Source: Janthinobacterium silvisoli
GTDB taxonomy: Bacteria; Pseudomonadota; Gammaproteobacteria; Burkholderiales; Burkholderiaceae_D
DNA: 64,000 nucleotides
Direction of reading: 5' to 3'
Assembly: GCF_014200725.1 (NCBI RefSeq)
Contig: NZ_JACHCL010000002.1
Location: forward strand, 1,178,001-1,242,000
A model generated the notes under the pieces. It did no database searches. It saw only the letters and a program-made list of their open reading frames with translations, and was not told where the DNA came from. The translations under genes and the position numbers were made by a program. Positions 42,696 to 52,100 of the stretch are shown in pieces. The first letter of the stretch is position 1; every line of letters begins with the position of its first letter.

Positions 42696-43868
42696 CGGAC
42701 AAGCGGCCAGATGTGATGCACGCGCGCTGCGCGACCAGCCCAGCGCCCCGAACGCCAGCGCAATCATGGCGATCGATACCAGCGGCAAGGCGTCCAGGCC
42801 CCACACCGGCGCCACCTTGCCGGCCGTCGAGGAGCCGAGCGCCATGCCGATGAACAGGCACGAGGAATTGAGCGCCAGCACCAGGCCGCGCCACTGCGGC
42901 GCCAGCTCCACCATGCGCCGCTGCTGGGCCGGCAAGAAAATATCGACTGCCAGCGCCCACAGCACCAGGGTGGCCAGCGCCACCACCAGCCAGCCTGGCG
43001 TGACAGCCAGCACCACGAAGGCCACGCCCATCATCAGCAGCGACATCGTCAGCGAACGTTCGGCCGACCATAGCATCGCCAGCTTGCGCGCCACCTGGTT
43101 GCCGGCGATGCCCGCCAGGCCATAGATCAGCAAGGCGATGGACACCATTTGCGGACCGGCGCCGAATTTATCGTGCAAGATGGGCGTGATCATGGTGTAG
43201 CTGGCAAACAAGCCACCCAGGCCCAGCACCATCACCGCCAGCGCGCTGGCCAGATCGCGCCGGCACAGCACGGTCAACAAATCGCGCAGCTGCACTTTCT
43301 GCCCTGCCGAACGGTCCTGCAGCATCAAGGCCAGCAACACGCCGGAAATGACGGACAGCAAGGCGATCAAGCCAAACATCGCCCGCCAGCCCAGCGTGTG
43401 GGCGATCCAGGCCGACAAGGGCACGCCCACCACCGACGCTACCGTCATGCCCGTAAACACGATGGCCAGCGCCTGGCCCTGGCGCTCGGGCGGCACCATG
43501 GTCGAACCGAGCGAAGAACCGACCGGCGTCACGGCCGCCATGCCCAGTCCCGTCACGATGCGCGCCAGCACCAGCACCGTGTAATTGGGCGCCAGCGCGC
43601 AACCGGCCGCCCCCAGCGCCACGGTGGCCAGGCCGGCCAGCAGCAAGCTGCGGCGCGGCAAGTGGCCGGCAAATACCTGGATCAGCGGCGCGCTGATGGC
43701 AAAGGTGACGGCAAACACTGCCACCAGCATCGCCACCGCGCTGCGCGGCATGGCCAGCGAGGTGGCGATTTCCTGCAAGGCGCCCACCACCGACAGCGAG
43801 GCCGTGCCGGTGGCGAAAAAGGAAAAGCTCAGCAATCTGAGGATAAGGCTGGTGGAACGCTTGCTCAT
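42672..43868 (-). CDS. MFS transporter (drug/arabinose efflux type, DHA1-like)
   Basis: A 398-residue twelve-helix carrier starting at 43868 (MSKRSTSLILRLLSFSFFAT). The signature motif between helices 2 and 3 is AGHLPRRSLLLAGL, and motif C-like glycines follow in GLGMAAVTPVGSSLGSTMVP. The family exports drugs or sugars by proton antiport. The frame runs on upstream beyond the divergent LysR gene start, but that extension is a shadow. It is divergent from the LysR gene by 88 bases, so it is likely regulated by it. Confidence 0.9.
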   Translation of the reverse strand: MSKRSTSLILRLLSFSFFATGTASLSVVGALQEIATSLAMPRSAVAMLVAVFAVTFAISAPLIQVFAGHLPRRSLLLAGLATVALGAAGCALAPNYTVLVLARIVTGLGMAAVTPVGSSLGSTMVPPERQGQALAIVFTGMTVASVVGVPLSAWIAHTLGWRAMFGLIALLSVISGVLLALMLQDRSAGQKVQLRDLLTVLCRRDLASALAVMVLGLGGLFASYTMITPILHDKFGAGPQMVSIALLIYGLAGIAGNQVARKLAMLWSAERSLTMSLLMMGVAFVVLAVTPGWLVVALATLVLWALAVDIFLPAQQRRMVELAPQWRGLVLALNSSCLFIGMALGSSTAGKVAPVWGLDALPLVSIAMIALAFGALGWSRSARASHLAACPLQDAAGA

Positions 43869-43956
43869 GATGGTCTCGAAGGGAATACGCGATACCGGCA
43901 TGATGGCCCCATCACTGGTATATTTGAAATCGATTGTTAATATTCGAGGTATAACT

Positions 43957-44862
43957 ATGATCGATATGAAAGGCGCTGACCTGGCCTTGCTGGTGTCGCT
44001 CGACGTCTTGCTGGAAGAAGCCAACGTCACCAGGGCAGCCGTGCGTCTGAACATCAGCCAGCCCGCCCTGTCGGCGCAACTGGTCCGCCTGCGCGACTTG
44101 CTGGGAGACCCGCTGCTGTTGCCATCCGAGACCGGGCGCGGCATGGTGGCCACTGAGCGCGCCCTGCAATTGCGCGCGCCACTGCGCGAGGCGCTGCTGG
44201 GCCTGGAAAAAACCGTGCGCGAGCCAGCCGTGTTTGATCCGGCCAGCGCCCAGCGCAGCTTCACCGTGGCGGCCAACGACAATGCCACCGCGATACTGGG
44301 CCTGGGCCTGGCGCGCACGTTCGAGGCACAGCATAACGCCAGCCTGCGCCTGGCGTTTCGCAACGCAGATCCGGAACAGGTGGTCGGCCAGATGGAAAGG
44401 GGAGAAATTGACGTGCTGATCGCCGGCTCGCGCTTCCTGCCGCCCGCCTTGAAAAGCCGTGAACTGATCAGCGACGTTTTCATGCTGGCCCAGCGCAAGG
44501 GCCACCCGCGCGGCACGGTCCCGCCCGACCTGGCCAGCTATTGCGCGCTGCAGCACGTGATCGTCTCGAACAGCGGCGGCTTCCATGGCTTCATCGAAGA
44601 GCATCTGGCCGCGCTGGGCATGCAGCGCCAGGTGGTTTTATCCGTGTCCAGCTACAACCTGGTACCGCTGATGCTGGCCAGCACCGACTACGTCTGCGCC
44701 CTGCCCCTGTGCCTGCTGAACCGCTTTAGCGACACGCTCGATATCTTCCCCCTGCCGCTGGCCAAGCTGGGCTTCACCCTGTCGATGGCCTGGCATCCGC
44801 GCAGCGACAATGATGCAGGGCACCGGTGGTTAAGGGAGCGGCTGATGGACGAGGCAAAGTAA
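43957..44862 (+). CDS. LysR-family transcriptional regulator
   Basis: A 301-residue LysR protein (LLVSLDVLLEEANVTRAAVR, LNISQPALSAQLVRLRDLLG; substrate-binding domain from about residue 95 with FTVAANDNATAILGLGLART). The start at 43957 has GAGG 8 bases upstream and matches the family N-terminus. It is divergent from the MFS efflux gene, a common arrangement in which the regulator controls the pump. The effector is unknown. Confidence 0.9.
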   Translation: MIDMKGADLALLVSLDVLLEEANVTRAAVRLNISQPALSAQLVRLRDLLGDPLLLPSETGRGMVATERALQLRAPLREALLGLEKTVREPAVFDPASAQRSFTVAANDNATAILGLGLARTFEAQHNASLRLAFRNADPEQVVGQMERGEIDVLIAGSRFLPPALKSRELISDVFMLAQRKGHPRGTVPPDLASYCALQHVIVSNSGGFHGFIEEHLAALGMQRQVVLSVSSYNLVPLMLASTDYVCALPLCLLNRFSDTLDIFPLPLAKLGFTLSMAWHPRSDNDAGHRWLRERLMDEAK

Positions 44863-44870
44863 GAGAACGC

Positions 44871-45491
44871 CTATCGCGGCCGGTACATCTGAAACAGGGA
44901 CTCCTGGCTCACTTCGAAATAGTCTGCAGGCCCGCCACCACGCAGTATAGGATGGGCGCCCGCCGTATCGTAGCTGCCGTTTTTCAGCAAAGCCTGGTCG
45001 ATATGCACGCCGATCACTTCGCCCAGCACCAGCCAGGTGGCAATTTCATCACCATCAGCGCTGGCCAATTGCAGTATCTGGCTACAGCGGCACTCGAATG
45101 CCACCGGGCTTTCTGCAACGCGCGGCACCTTGACCATACGCCCGGGGACAGGCGTGAGGCCGGCCAGTTCAAACTCGTTGATGTCCGGCGGGGCCGCCAC
45201 GGAACTCAGATTCATGGCCTCGGCCAGGGGGCGGGTTGCCAGATTCCAGACAAATTCACCGGTTTGCTCGATATTGTTCAAGCTGTCTTTACGGCCGACG
45301 CTGGCAAAACCGATGATGGGTGGGGTGTAGTTAAAGGCGTTGAAGAAACTGTAGGGCGCGAGGTTGAGCACACCGCTGGCTGAATGCGATGCGATCCAGC
45401 CGATCGGGCGCGGCCCCACGATGGCGTTGAAGGGGTCATGCGCCAATCCATGTCCTTTGGACGGCTCGTAAAAATGCTTGTTCTCTGTCAT
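44871..45491 (-). CDS. Flavin reductase-like FMN-binding protein
   Basis: A 206-residue protein of the flavin reductase-like domain family. It is recognised by NAIVGPRPIGWIASHSASGVLNLAPYSFFNAF, split here as NAIVGPRPIGWIAS and NLAPYSFFNAFNYTPPIIGF, and by GEFVWNLATRPLAEAMN. Such proteins bind FMN and either reduce flavin for a partner oxygenase or act as oxidoreductases. No oxygenase gene is adjacent. It converges with the LysR gene 8 bases away. Confidence 0.88.
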   Translation of the reverse strand: MTENKHFYEPSKGHGLAHDPFNAIVGPRPIGWIASHSASGVLNLAPYSFFNAFNYTPPIIGFASVGRKDSLNNIEQTGEFVWNLATRPLAEAMNLSSVAAPPDINEFELAGLTPVPGRMVKVPRVAESPVAFECRCSQILQLASADGDEIATWLVLGEVIGVHIDQALLKNGSYDTAGAHPILRGGGPADYFEVSQESLFQMYRPR

Positions 45492-45523
45492 GTTTTTTCT
45501 ACCCTATCAATTACATCATCAAC

Positions 45524-46375
45524 TCAGCGCACCTGCGATGGCGAGCATCCGAAACGCTCGCGGAAACGCAGGGAGAAGCGTGCACTGGCGCGGTATCCGC
45601 ACGCTTCAGAGATATGCTGAAGATTCCAGCCGGTGGTCTGCAGCAAGGTCATCGCGTGGTGCATGCGTATATCCAATAGCAAAGTTTCAAAGCGTAAATT
45701 TTCGGCCGCCAGCCTGCGCCTTAAGGTCGCTTCGCTCATGGCAAGCTCCCGGCCAGCCTTGGCCGTCGTCCATGGATGCGCGGGTGCATCCGCAAGAATA
45801 CGCTTGAGGCGGTCAGCAATATGTTGCGTCGATGGCCGCGAAAAATGGCAGCCGCGCTCAGCCAGCGCCAGCAGCAAGCCGACCAGCCTGTGCATTTGCT
45901 CGCGCTCGCTGATGTTGCTTGAAGAGATGCCGCGCACGCAATGCTCCAGGGTATCGGCCAGGTCCGCGTCGAGCACCATCTGGCGGCCATGTGCGACTGC
46001 TGGCGATGTCAGCATGTCATCCGCATGACGCCGGTGAAATTCCAGCATCACTTCCGGTGCAAACGCCAGCAGCAAAGATTGAAACGTCTGCTGCTCGCCA
46101 CCAGGGATTTTCTGGATATCGGCACACGCGTTTTGCGCCATTGCCACCAGCGTCAATGGACCATCCAAGGTCATGGAAGTTTCCCCATTGTCGATGATCA
46201 TCTGGCCTGACTTCACCAGCAGCAAGGTGGCGTCAAAAAACCTGAAACCCTGGGCGTGCTGTGGTCGGCGCAAGCACGGCTGGACCAGCGTGCACAAGCC
46301 CCCGCGAGTGACGAGATTGCCAGATGGCAAAGACAATATCGCTACTCCCTTGCCGCTATCTGCCATCGTTTTCAT
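45524..46375 (-). CDS. AraC-family transcriptional regulator
   Basis: A 283-residue regulator with a cupin-like N-terminal domain (about 30-130) and a C-terminal AraC DNA-binding domain (about 185-280: AGRELAMSEATLRRRLAAEN, LQHISEACGYRASARFSLRF, RFGCSPSQVR). Start at 46375 or 46366. It is upstream of the flavin reductase gene on the same strand, 32 bases apart, suggesting a functional link. The inducer is unknown. Confidence 0.88.
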   Translation of the reverse strand: MKTMADSGKGVAILSLPSGNLVTRGGLCTLVQPCLRRPQHAQGFRFFDATLLLVKSGQMIIDNGETSMTLDGPLTLVAMAQNACADIQKIPGGEQQTFQSLLLAFAPEVMLEFHRRHADDMLTSPAVAHGRQMVLDADLADTLEHCVRGISSSNISEREQMHRLVGLLLALAERGCHFSRPSTQHIADRLKRILADAPAHPWTTAKAGRELAMSEATLRRRLAAENLRFETLLLDIRMHHAMTLLQTTGWNLQHISEACGYRASARFSLRFRERFGCSPSQVR

Positions 46376-46390
46376 GTGCCTGCAACTATC

Positions 46391-47023
46391 TCACTTTTGT
46401 TGCAAATCGGGATTCAGGGTATAGGTGCCAGTGAGACTGGCTTGCGCAAGCACGTGACCGGCGAGCGCGTCCCGCACATTAGCGCCAGTCAAGGGAGCAT
46501 TGACGGCGATATGCGGCAAATCGAGTGCGTACAAGGTGAATACATAACGGTGTACCAGCGTATCGTTCCAAGGCGGACATGGACCATCGTAGCCGTGATA
46601 GTCACCCGCCATTTGCGCATCGCCCGCAAACCAGTTGGTATAGTCATTGATGCCGTGACGCAAACCATCGGGTGCTGCGGGACCGGCTTTGCCGCGCGCC
46701 AGCACGCCATCACTATGGCTGCCGGCAGCGATCTCACGCGCAACCGCAGGAATATCGAGCAAGAGCCAGTGGAAGAAATCGACGCGGGGCAGCGATGCTG
46801 GCACTTCCCGCCCTTCCTGGTTGACGTCCTCGCCACTGCTTGGTACGTCAGGATCGTGACAAATCAAGGCGAACGATTGTGTACCGGCAGGCACATCGCT
46901 CCAGGCCAGGTGTGGATTGCGGTTGCTGGACAAGGCCACGTGGGTCACTGGATCAATGACCGCAAAGGCAAATTCGCCTGGAATGATGGCGTTATCGGAA
47001 AAGCTTAGGCTGCTCAATTTCAT
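46391..47023 (-). CDS. YbhB/YbcL-family PEBP-like protein
   Basis: A 210-residue phosphatidylethanolamine-binding-protein fold: NPHLAWSDVPAGTQSFALIC, CHDPDVPSS and the family block YDGPCPPWNDTLVHRYVFTL. It is larger than E. coli YbhB through an inserted segment (about residues 60-130) with a short hydrophobic helix (FFHWLLLDIPAV). No signal peptide. The cellular role of the family is unclear despite the 'Raf kinase inhibitor-like' name. Start taken at 47023; an upstream ATG (47056) adds 11 residues. It shares orientation with the AraC gene, 15 bases away. Confidence 0.88.
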   Translation of the reverse strand: MKLSSLSFSDNAIIPGEFAFAVIDPVTHVALSSNRNPHLAWSDVPAGTQSFALICHDPDVPSSGEDVNQEGREVPASLPRVDFFHWLLLDIPAVAREIAAGSHSDGVLARGKAGPAAPDGLRHGINDYTNWFAGDAQMAGDYHGYDGPCPPWNDTLVHRYVFTLYALDLPHIAVNAPLTGANVRDALAGHVLAQASLTGTYTLNPDLQQK

Positions 47024-47147
47024 GGGGGCTGGCTCGCTATGTTGTGGAGGGAACAAACAAAATTATAAGCAACATCAAGCAGAATAAATGAACCATTCCG
47101 ATCAAAATAGTGGCATTGGCAGTCAATTTGATTGGATTTGATGCACT

Positions 47148-48065
47148 TTACCACTGCCGTACAAAACGTGACGCCAGCCACGCATGGCAGCTGACGCAGA
47201 CAATGCCGGCCACGACGAACAATGCGCCGACCATGAATCCCGGGTTGATTTTCTCGTTTAACAGCCATGCGCCCAGCGCTACGCCGAACAGCGGCGTGAG
47301 GAAGGAAAACGCGCCTAGCCCGGAGGCCAGATAGCGGCGCAGCAAGGAAAACCATAGCAGCAGGCTGAGGAACGAGACGATCACCGACTGGAACAGCAGG
47401 TTGGCAATCAGCAAGGGCGTGGCGTGGAAGGTGGTTTGCCCCGTGAGCACGGCAAAACCCAGCAAGACTATAAACGCCACTGACAGCTGGAAGATGGCGG
47501 TTTGCGATGCAGACACCTTGGCCAGCCCCGAACATCGCACCAGCACGGTAGTCGCGCCCCAGGCGGCGCCCGACAGCAGGCACAGCGCATCACCGAACAG
47601 GCTGCTGGCATCGCTAGACTGCTGTCCGCTGGACGGCGTAAAAAAAGTGATGGCGACGCCGGCAAAAGCCAGCACGATGCCCAGCCATTGCACGGGCTTC
47701 AAGCGCTCGGAACGCAAGCTGAAATGCAGGCCGACGGCGGCAAACAGTGGCGCCGTGTACAGGAACACCACGCCGTGCGCGGCGCTGGTGAAACGCAGGC
47801 CCGTACCCAGCAGCAGATACTCCAGGGCAAATAAGAGACCGGCGCCCAACCCCGCGCGCCATGGCAGGGAGGCAAGGCTGGGCTTCTCACGCCGGTACAG
47901 CATGAAGAGGGCAACCAGCACTGCGCCTATGCCGGAGCGCAAGGCGATCTGCAGGATGGGGCTGGCGTCATGCGCCGTCGCCTTCAGCCCGATCTGCTGC
48001 ATGCTCCACACCAGGCACAACATGATCATCGCGGCGACCGCCTGCCGGTCGATATTCTTGTACAT
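47148..48065 (-). CDS. EamA/DMT-superfamily transporter
   Basis: A 305-residue ten-helix protein made of two EamA repeats: MIMLCLVWSMQQIGLKATAH to LGIVLAFAGVAITFF, then LFGDALCLLSGAAWGATTVL to GALFVVAGIVCVS. Members export amino acids or metabolites, and the substrate is unknown. The start at 48065 follows AAAGG; an earlier frame start lacks support. Divergent from the AraC gene at 48190. Confidence 0.9.
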   Translation of the reverse strand: MYKNIDRQAVAAMIMLCLVWSMQQIGLKATAHDASPILQIALRSGIGAVLVALFMLYRREKPSLASLPWRAGLGAGLLFALEYLLLGTGLRFTSAAHGVVFLYTAPLFAAVGLHFSLRSERLKPVQWLGIVLAFAGVAITFFTPSSGQQSSDASSLFGDALCLLSGAAWGATTVLVRCSGLAKVSASQTAIFQLSVAFIVLLGFAVLTGQTTFHATPLLIANLLFQSVIVSFLSLLLWFSLLRRYLASGLGAFSFLTPLFGVALGAWLLNEKINPGFMVGALFVVAGIVCVSCHAWLASRFVRQW

Positions 48066-48189
48066 GACCGATACCTTTCCTGAATAAAACCCATTATGTG
48101 ACAGGCAGATTTTCTTGATATAGTGAATATCCGCCAAGGCATCGCTGTTTCCGGTCAACCTCAACACTGCCAAAAATGGGAGAGTATTC

Positions 48190-48990
48190 GTGCAAAAGAA
48201 GACCCGGCAAATCCTGCTCGCCCCCTACACACAGGAACTTCCTGGCGCCATCTATTTCCGCAGCGCCCCCATGCCGGCAGACGGTTTTTATCCCCCGCAT
48301 CATCATCCCTGGGGCGAATTCGTCTCGGCAGTCAGCGGCGTGGTGGAAGTGCAATATGCAGGAGGGCACTATGTGGTGCCACCCCAGTACGGTATCTGGC
48401 TACCGCCCCATACCGAACACCTGGCGCAGAACCGCAGGGAAGCCTGGCATAGCTCGGTGTATATCAGCGTGGCGGAATGCGCGGACCTGCCCACGCAAGT
48501 GACGGCCTTGACGGTCAGTCCCTTGCTACGCGCGATGCTGGAACATCTGCACCGGCAGCCGCCAGGCATACCGCCAAGTGCAGCAGAAGCGCGCTTCCTG
48601 AAGGTACTGGTCGACCTGCTGGCGACAGCCGAACGGGCCGGCAGTTACCTGCCCAGCTCGGACGATCCGCTGGTGCAAAAAGTATTGAACATGCTGCAGC
48701 ATGAGCCGGGCGATAGCCGCTCCGTGGCCGAACTGGCGGCGCATGTCCATACCAGTGAGCGCACCTTGATGCGCCGCTGCCAGCGCGACCTGGGCATGAC
48801 CCTGGCGGAATGGCGGCAACGGTTGAGGGTCGTCAAGGCCATGTCCCTGCTGGCGCAAGGCCGCACGGTGGAAAGCATCGCCCTGGAACTGGGCTACGCC
48901 AGTTCCTCGGCCTTCATCACGATGTTTCGCCGCCTGACGCAGGAAACGCCGGACGAATACCGAAAACGCACGGTGGGACTGGAGCGCTGA
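48190..48990 (+). CDS. AraC-family regulator with cupin sensor domain
   Basis: A 266-residue protein: N-terminal cupin (PHHHPWGEFVSAVSGVVEV, YGIWLPPHTEHLAQN) and C-terminal helix-turn-helix pair (VAELAAHVHTSERTLMRRCQ, VESIALELGYASSSAFITMF). The start is GTG at 48190 with GGGAGA 7 bases upstream. It is divergent from the DMT transporter, which it probably regulates. A strong hairpin follows the stop. Confidence 0.9.
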   Translation: MQKKTRQILLAPYTQELPGAIYFRSAPMPADGFYPPHHHPWGEFVSAVSGVVEVQYAGGHYVVPPQYGIWLPPHTEHLAQNRREAWHSSVYISVAECADLPTQVTALTVSPLLRAMLEHLHRQPPGIPPSAAEARFLKVLVDLLATAERAGSYLPSSDDPLVQKVLNMLQHEPGDSRSVAELAAHVHTSERTLMRRCQRDLGMTLAEWRQRLRVVKAMSLLAQGRTVESIALELGYASSSAFITMFRRLTQETPDEYRKRTVGLER

Positions 48991-49021
48991 AGTCAAGCCA
49001 AAGCCAGCTAAGCACTAGCCG

Positions 49022-49056
49022 AAAAAAAAGGCCGCGGCGTCAACCACGCCGCGGCC
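49022..49056 (-). terminator. Bidirectional terminator between AraC gene and the GH2/GH64 gene
   Basis: A perfect 11-bp GC-rich stem (49030-49040 with 49046-49056, loop CAACC). On the minus strand it is followed by eight T residues, so it is a textbook intrinsic terminator for the large enzyme gene ending at 49108. On the plus strand only TTCT follows, a weaker terminator for the AraC gene. Confidence 0.85.
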
Positions 49057-49107
49057 TTCTCACTGTTGACTAGCGTTGTTCTGCTTGTCTCCAGATGACT
49101 TCATGAC

Positions 49108-52100
49108 TTACCAGCCTATGCCCAGCACCAGGTGTTCCGGTTTAGGGCCGATGACGCTCGAGCTTTGGCCCGATACGTCGTCATAGGCAAAACCGTAAGC
49201 CTTGGCGCCGACACTATGGTCATGCCAGAACTTCGCATAGTAGTTCGCTGGCGACGCCGCATACCACGCGGCGGTCGGAGCGCCCCACAAGGAGGTGTCT
49301 TCCATGATATGGCGGTTCAAGGCGGCGGCGATTTGTGCTTCCAGTGCCAATTCAATGGAAATCACTGCACCGTCGGTTTCGCCAGCCAGCGGACTGGCCA
49401 GCACGCCTTTGGCTTCCAGCATGTCCTGGGTGCTAGGCTTGCCTGGCACCGTGTACACAGTGCTGCCAAGCACGCCATTACCCTTGTCGATTTCATGGAA
49501 TACGACGGTATCATCGGCAGCGACCTGACCGACGAAACGGCGCGAATTATCGTACATATCTACGACCAGTGGCTTGGTGCGGTACAGATTCCACATGTCG
49601 TTAATATATGCATCGAAATACGCAGCGTTGACACGGCCGGAATCGAAGCTGCTCTTGCCTGGCGCCAGGATACGGCGAGGCTGCACTGCGTCTACCAGAA
49701 ACTCTTTCGGCATTTCTTTCTGGTAAGCCGCAAGGATGCTGTCGCGCGTTTCGGAAATACCGACTTGCTGGTGGAAATTATGGCTATCGCCATACACGTC
49801 CATCAACAGCGGGAAACCAAATTGGTCCACCTGGGTCGGGTTCATGTACAAGTTGTCGTTGAGCGTGAACTCGTACCAGTCAAAGTAGATATCGATGTTC
49901 GGATCATTATGGTTATTCAGATCCGGACCGGCGAAACCAGTTTGATGATTAATATCCTCATTAATCTTGATGAACAGCGGCGAGCCCATCGAAACAAAGA
50001 TACGGCCCGAATCCATCTTCGGCAACTTCAAGTTCTTGGCTTGCGCCAGGGTGAAGAAGTAATTGCTGAAGTTCTCGCCGTTTTTCGTCAAATGACCTGG
50101 TGCATCATTATCAGACAACAACATTGGCAAGATCGTGCCGTCCGCCTGGAGGTAGGCGAAGTTGTCCTTGTTGTTAGGATCACGGCCAATCACGGCCACG
50201 TAGATCTGATCATCAGTCCATTTACCATTGGTATTGTTTTTCAGATCGACCGTGACGAAACCCGGAACTACCGGATAGTCGGGATTGGTACCGCCGTTGT
50301 TACCACCGCTGTTACCACCATTACCGCCAGTATTACCAGTGCCACCATTATTACCGGTGCCACCGTTGCCGTTGTCGACCGGATTCACGGTCAGCTTGGC
50401 GCCGGTCGATACTGCACCGATGCCGTTGGCATTGGTGACGCTGACGCTAAATACCGCACCGTTGTCGCTGCTCTGCACCGCTGCAATATCGTAGCTGGCA
50501 GAGGTCGCGCCTGGGATCAGGTCGGTATTGCGGTTCCATTGATACGTAAAGGAACCGTTGCCGGCAACGCTGGCCTCGAAGTGGGCGCTCTGGCCTGCGG
50601 TCACTGTAACAGCAGCCGGCTGTGCCGAGAATTGCGGTGCAGGGCCCGGGTTAGCCGGACCGTACACTTCGAACTCGTACAGCGAATAGCCGTATGGCGT
50701 GGCGCGGACAAAGCCTTGCAGGCGCACATAACGGGCAGAGACCGTCGGGAACGTAATCTGTTCCACGCCGCCCTTGCCGCCGGTGATGTGCTTGACTGGC
50801 ACCCAGGTATTTTTATCATTCGATACCTGGATTTCATACTCGCTGCCATAGGCATTTTCCCATTGCAAAGTCACTTGCGAGATCAGGGTAGGCGCGTACA
50901 GATCAATCGCCATCCATGCCTTGTCGTCGAACGCCGACGACCAGCGGCTGTCGCGGCTGACGATACCGTCAATCGCCAGGTTGGCAGTGGTGCCCTGCGG
51001 ATTTTCGACAGGGCTGGAAAACGCGGTCTTGCCGAGTGCCAGATTGCTGCCCAGTACCACATCGCTACCGCCGCCAACGCCATTAGCGGCGCCACTCGCG
51101 GCACCCGTGCCGTTGTTCGCGCTATTAATGGTATTGGTATCGCTGCCACTACCGGCGCTGATGCTTTGCGGTACGCCCACGGTCAACACTGCGCCATCGC
51201 TAGGCAGTTTGCTACCGTTCGAGCTTTCCACCACGACACTGTAAATCGCGCCGTTGTCATCGCTGGTCACTGCTGGCGTATCGTAGGACGGTACGTCGGT
51301 GCTTGCCACCAACACGCCCTGCTTGAGCCATTGGTAAGTCAGCGTGCCCGGACCCACTGCGTCCACCGTGAAGTGGGCCGACTGGCCGACCGCCACAGTT
51401 TGCGCTGCAGGCTGGGTACGGATGGTCAGTGCAGGTGCGTACACTTGCATCTCATACAGGGAATAACCATATTGCGTGCCGCGTTTCACACCGTGCATGC
51501 GCACATACTGTGCCTTGGTGATGGCGAACAACAGATTTTCTACACGGCCTTGCCCGCTGTTCTGGGTATAGACTGGCGTCCAGACTTGATTGTCTACCGA
51601 GGTCTCGATAATGTATTTCGAGCCAAACGCAGTTTGCCAATCGAGCACCACCTGGTTGATCTCTTGCACGGAGCCGAGATCGATGCTGACCCATTGGTTG
51701 TCCGAGGTAGCGTCGTCGCCCTGGAATACAAACGATGCCCAACGGGTACCTTCCAGGCCATTGTCGGCGCGCACCCTGCCAAAACCATCATTGACATACT
51801 GAGGGCCAAAGTAGTCGGCACTCTCCGTGGAGCTGGAGCTTGGCGTGCCTTTCAACGCCAGGTTGGCGGCATCGGACGGTACGCCGTCGATGACCAGCAA
51901 GTTGGCGTCGTTGCTGCTGGTCACTGCACCGTTGGCCGGATTGGTGACATCGACCCGGAACCGTTCGCCGTTGTCGGCCAGTGTCACAGGCGACGTGGCA
52001 AAGCTGCTGCTGGTGGCGCCAACGATCAGCTGATCGTTGCGGAACCATTGGTAAGTAAAGCTGTCGGCGCCGCTGGCGACAACGCTGAACTTGGCCGTCT

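Noticed and set aside
42672-44516. Long 614-codon version of the MFS gene running through the divergent LysR gene
   Set aside because: The extension lies antisense to a clear LysR gene; the MFS similarity starts at 43868.
50284-50390. Repetitive Gly/Asn-coding DNA considered as a CRISPR or tandem-repeat locus
   Set aside because: It lies in frame inside the megaenzyme as a flexible linker; repeats are short and irregular with no spacers.
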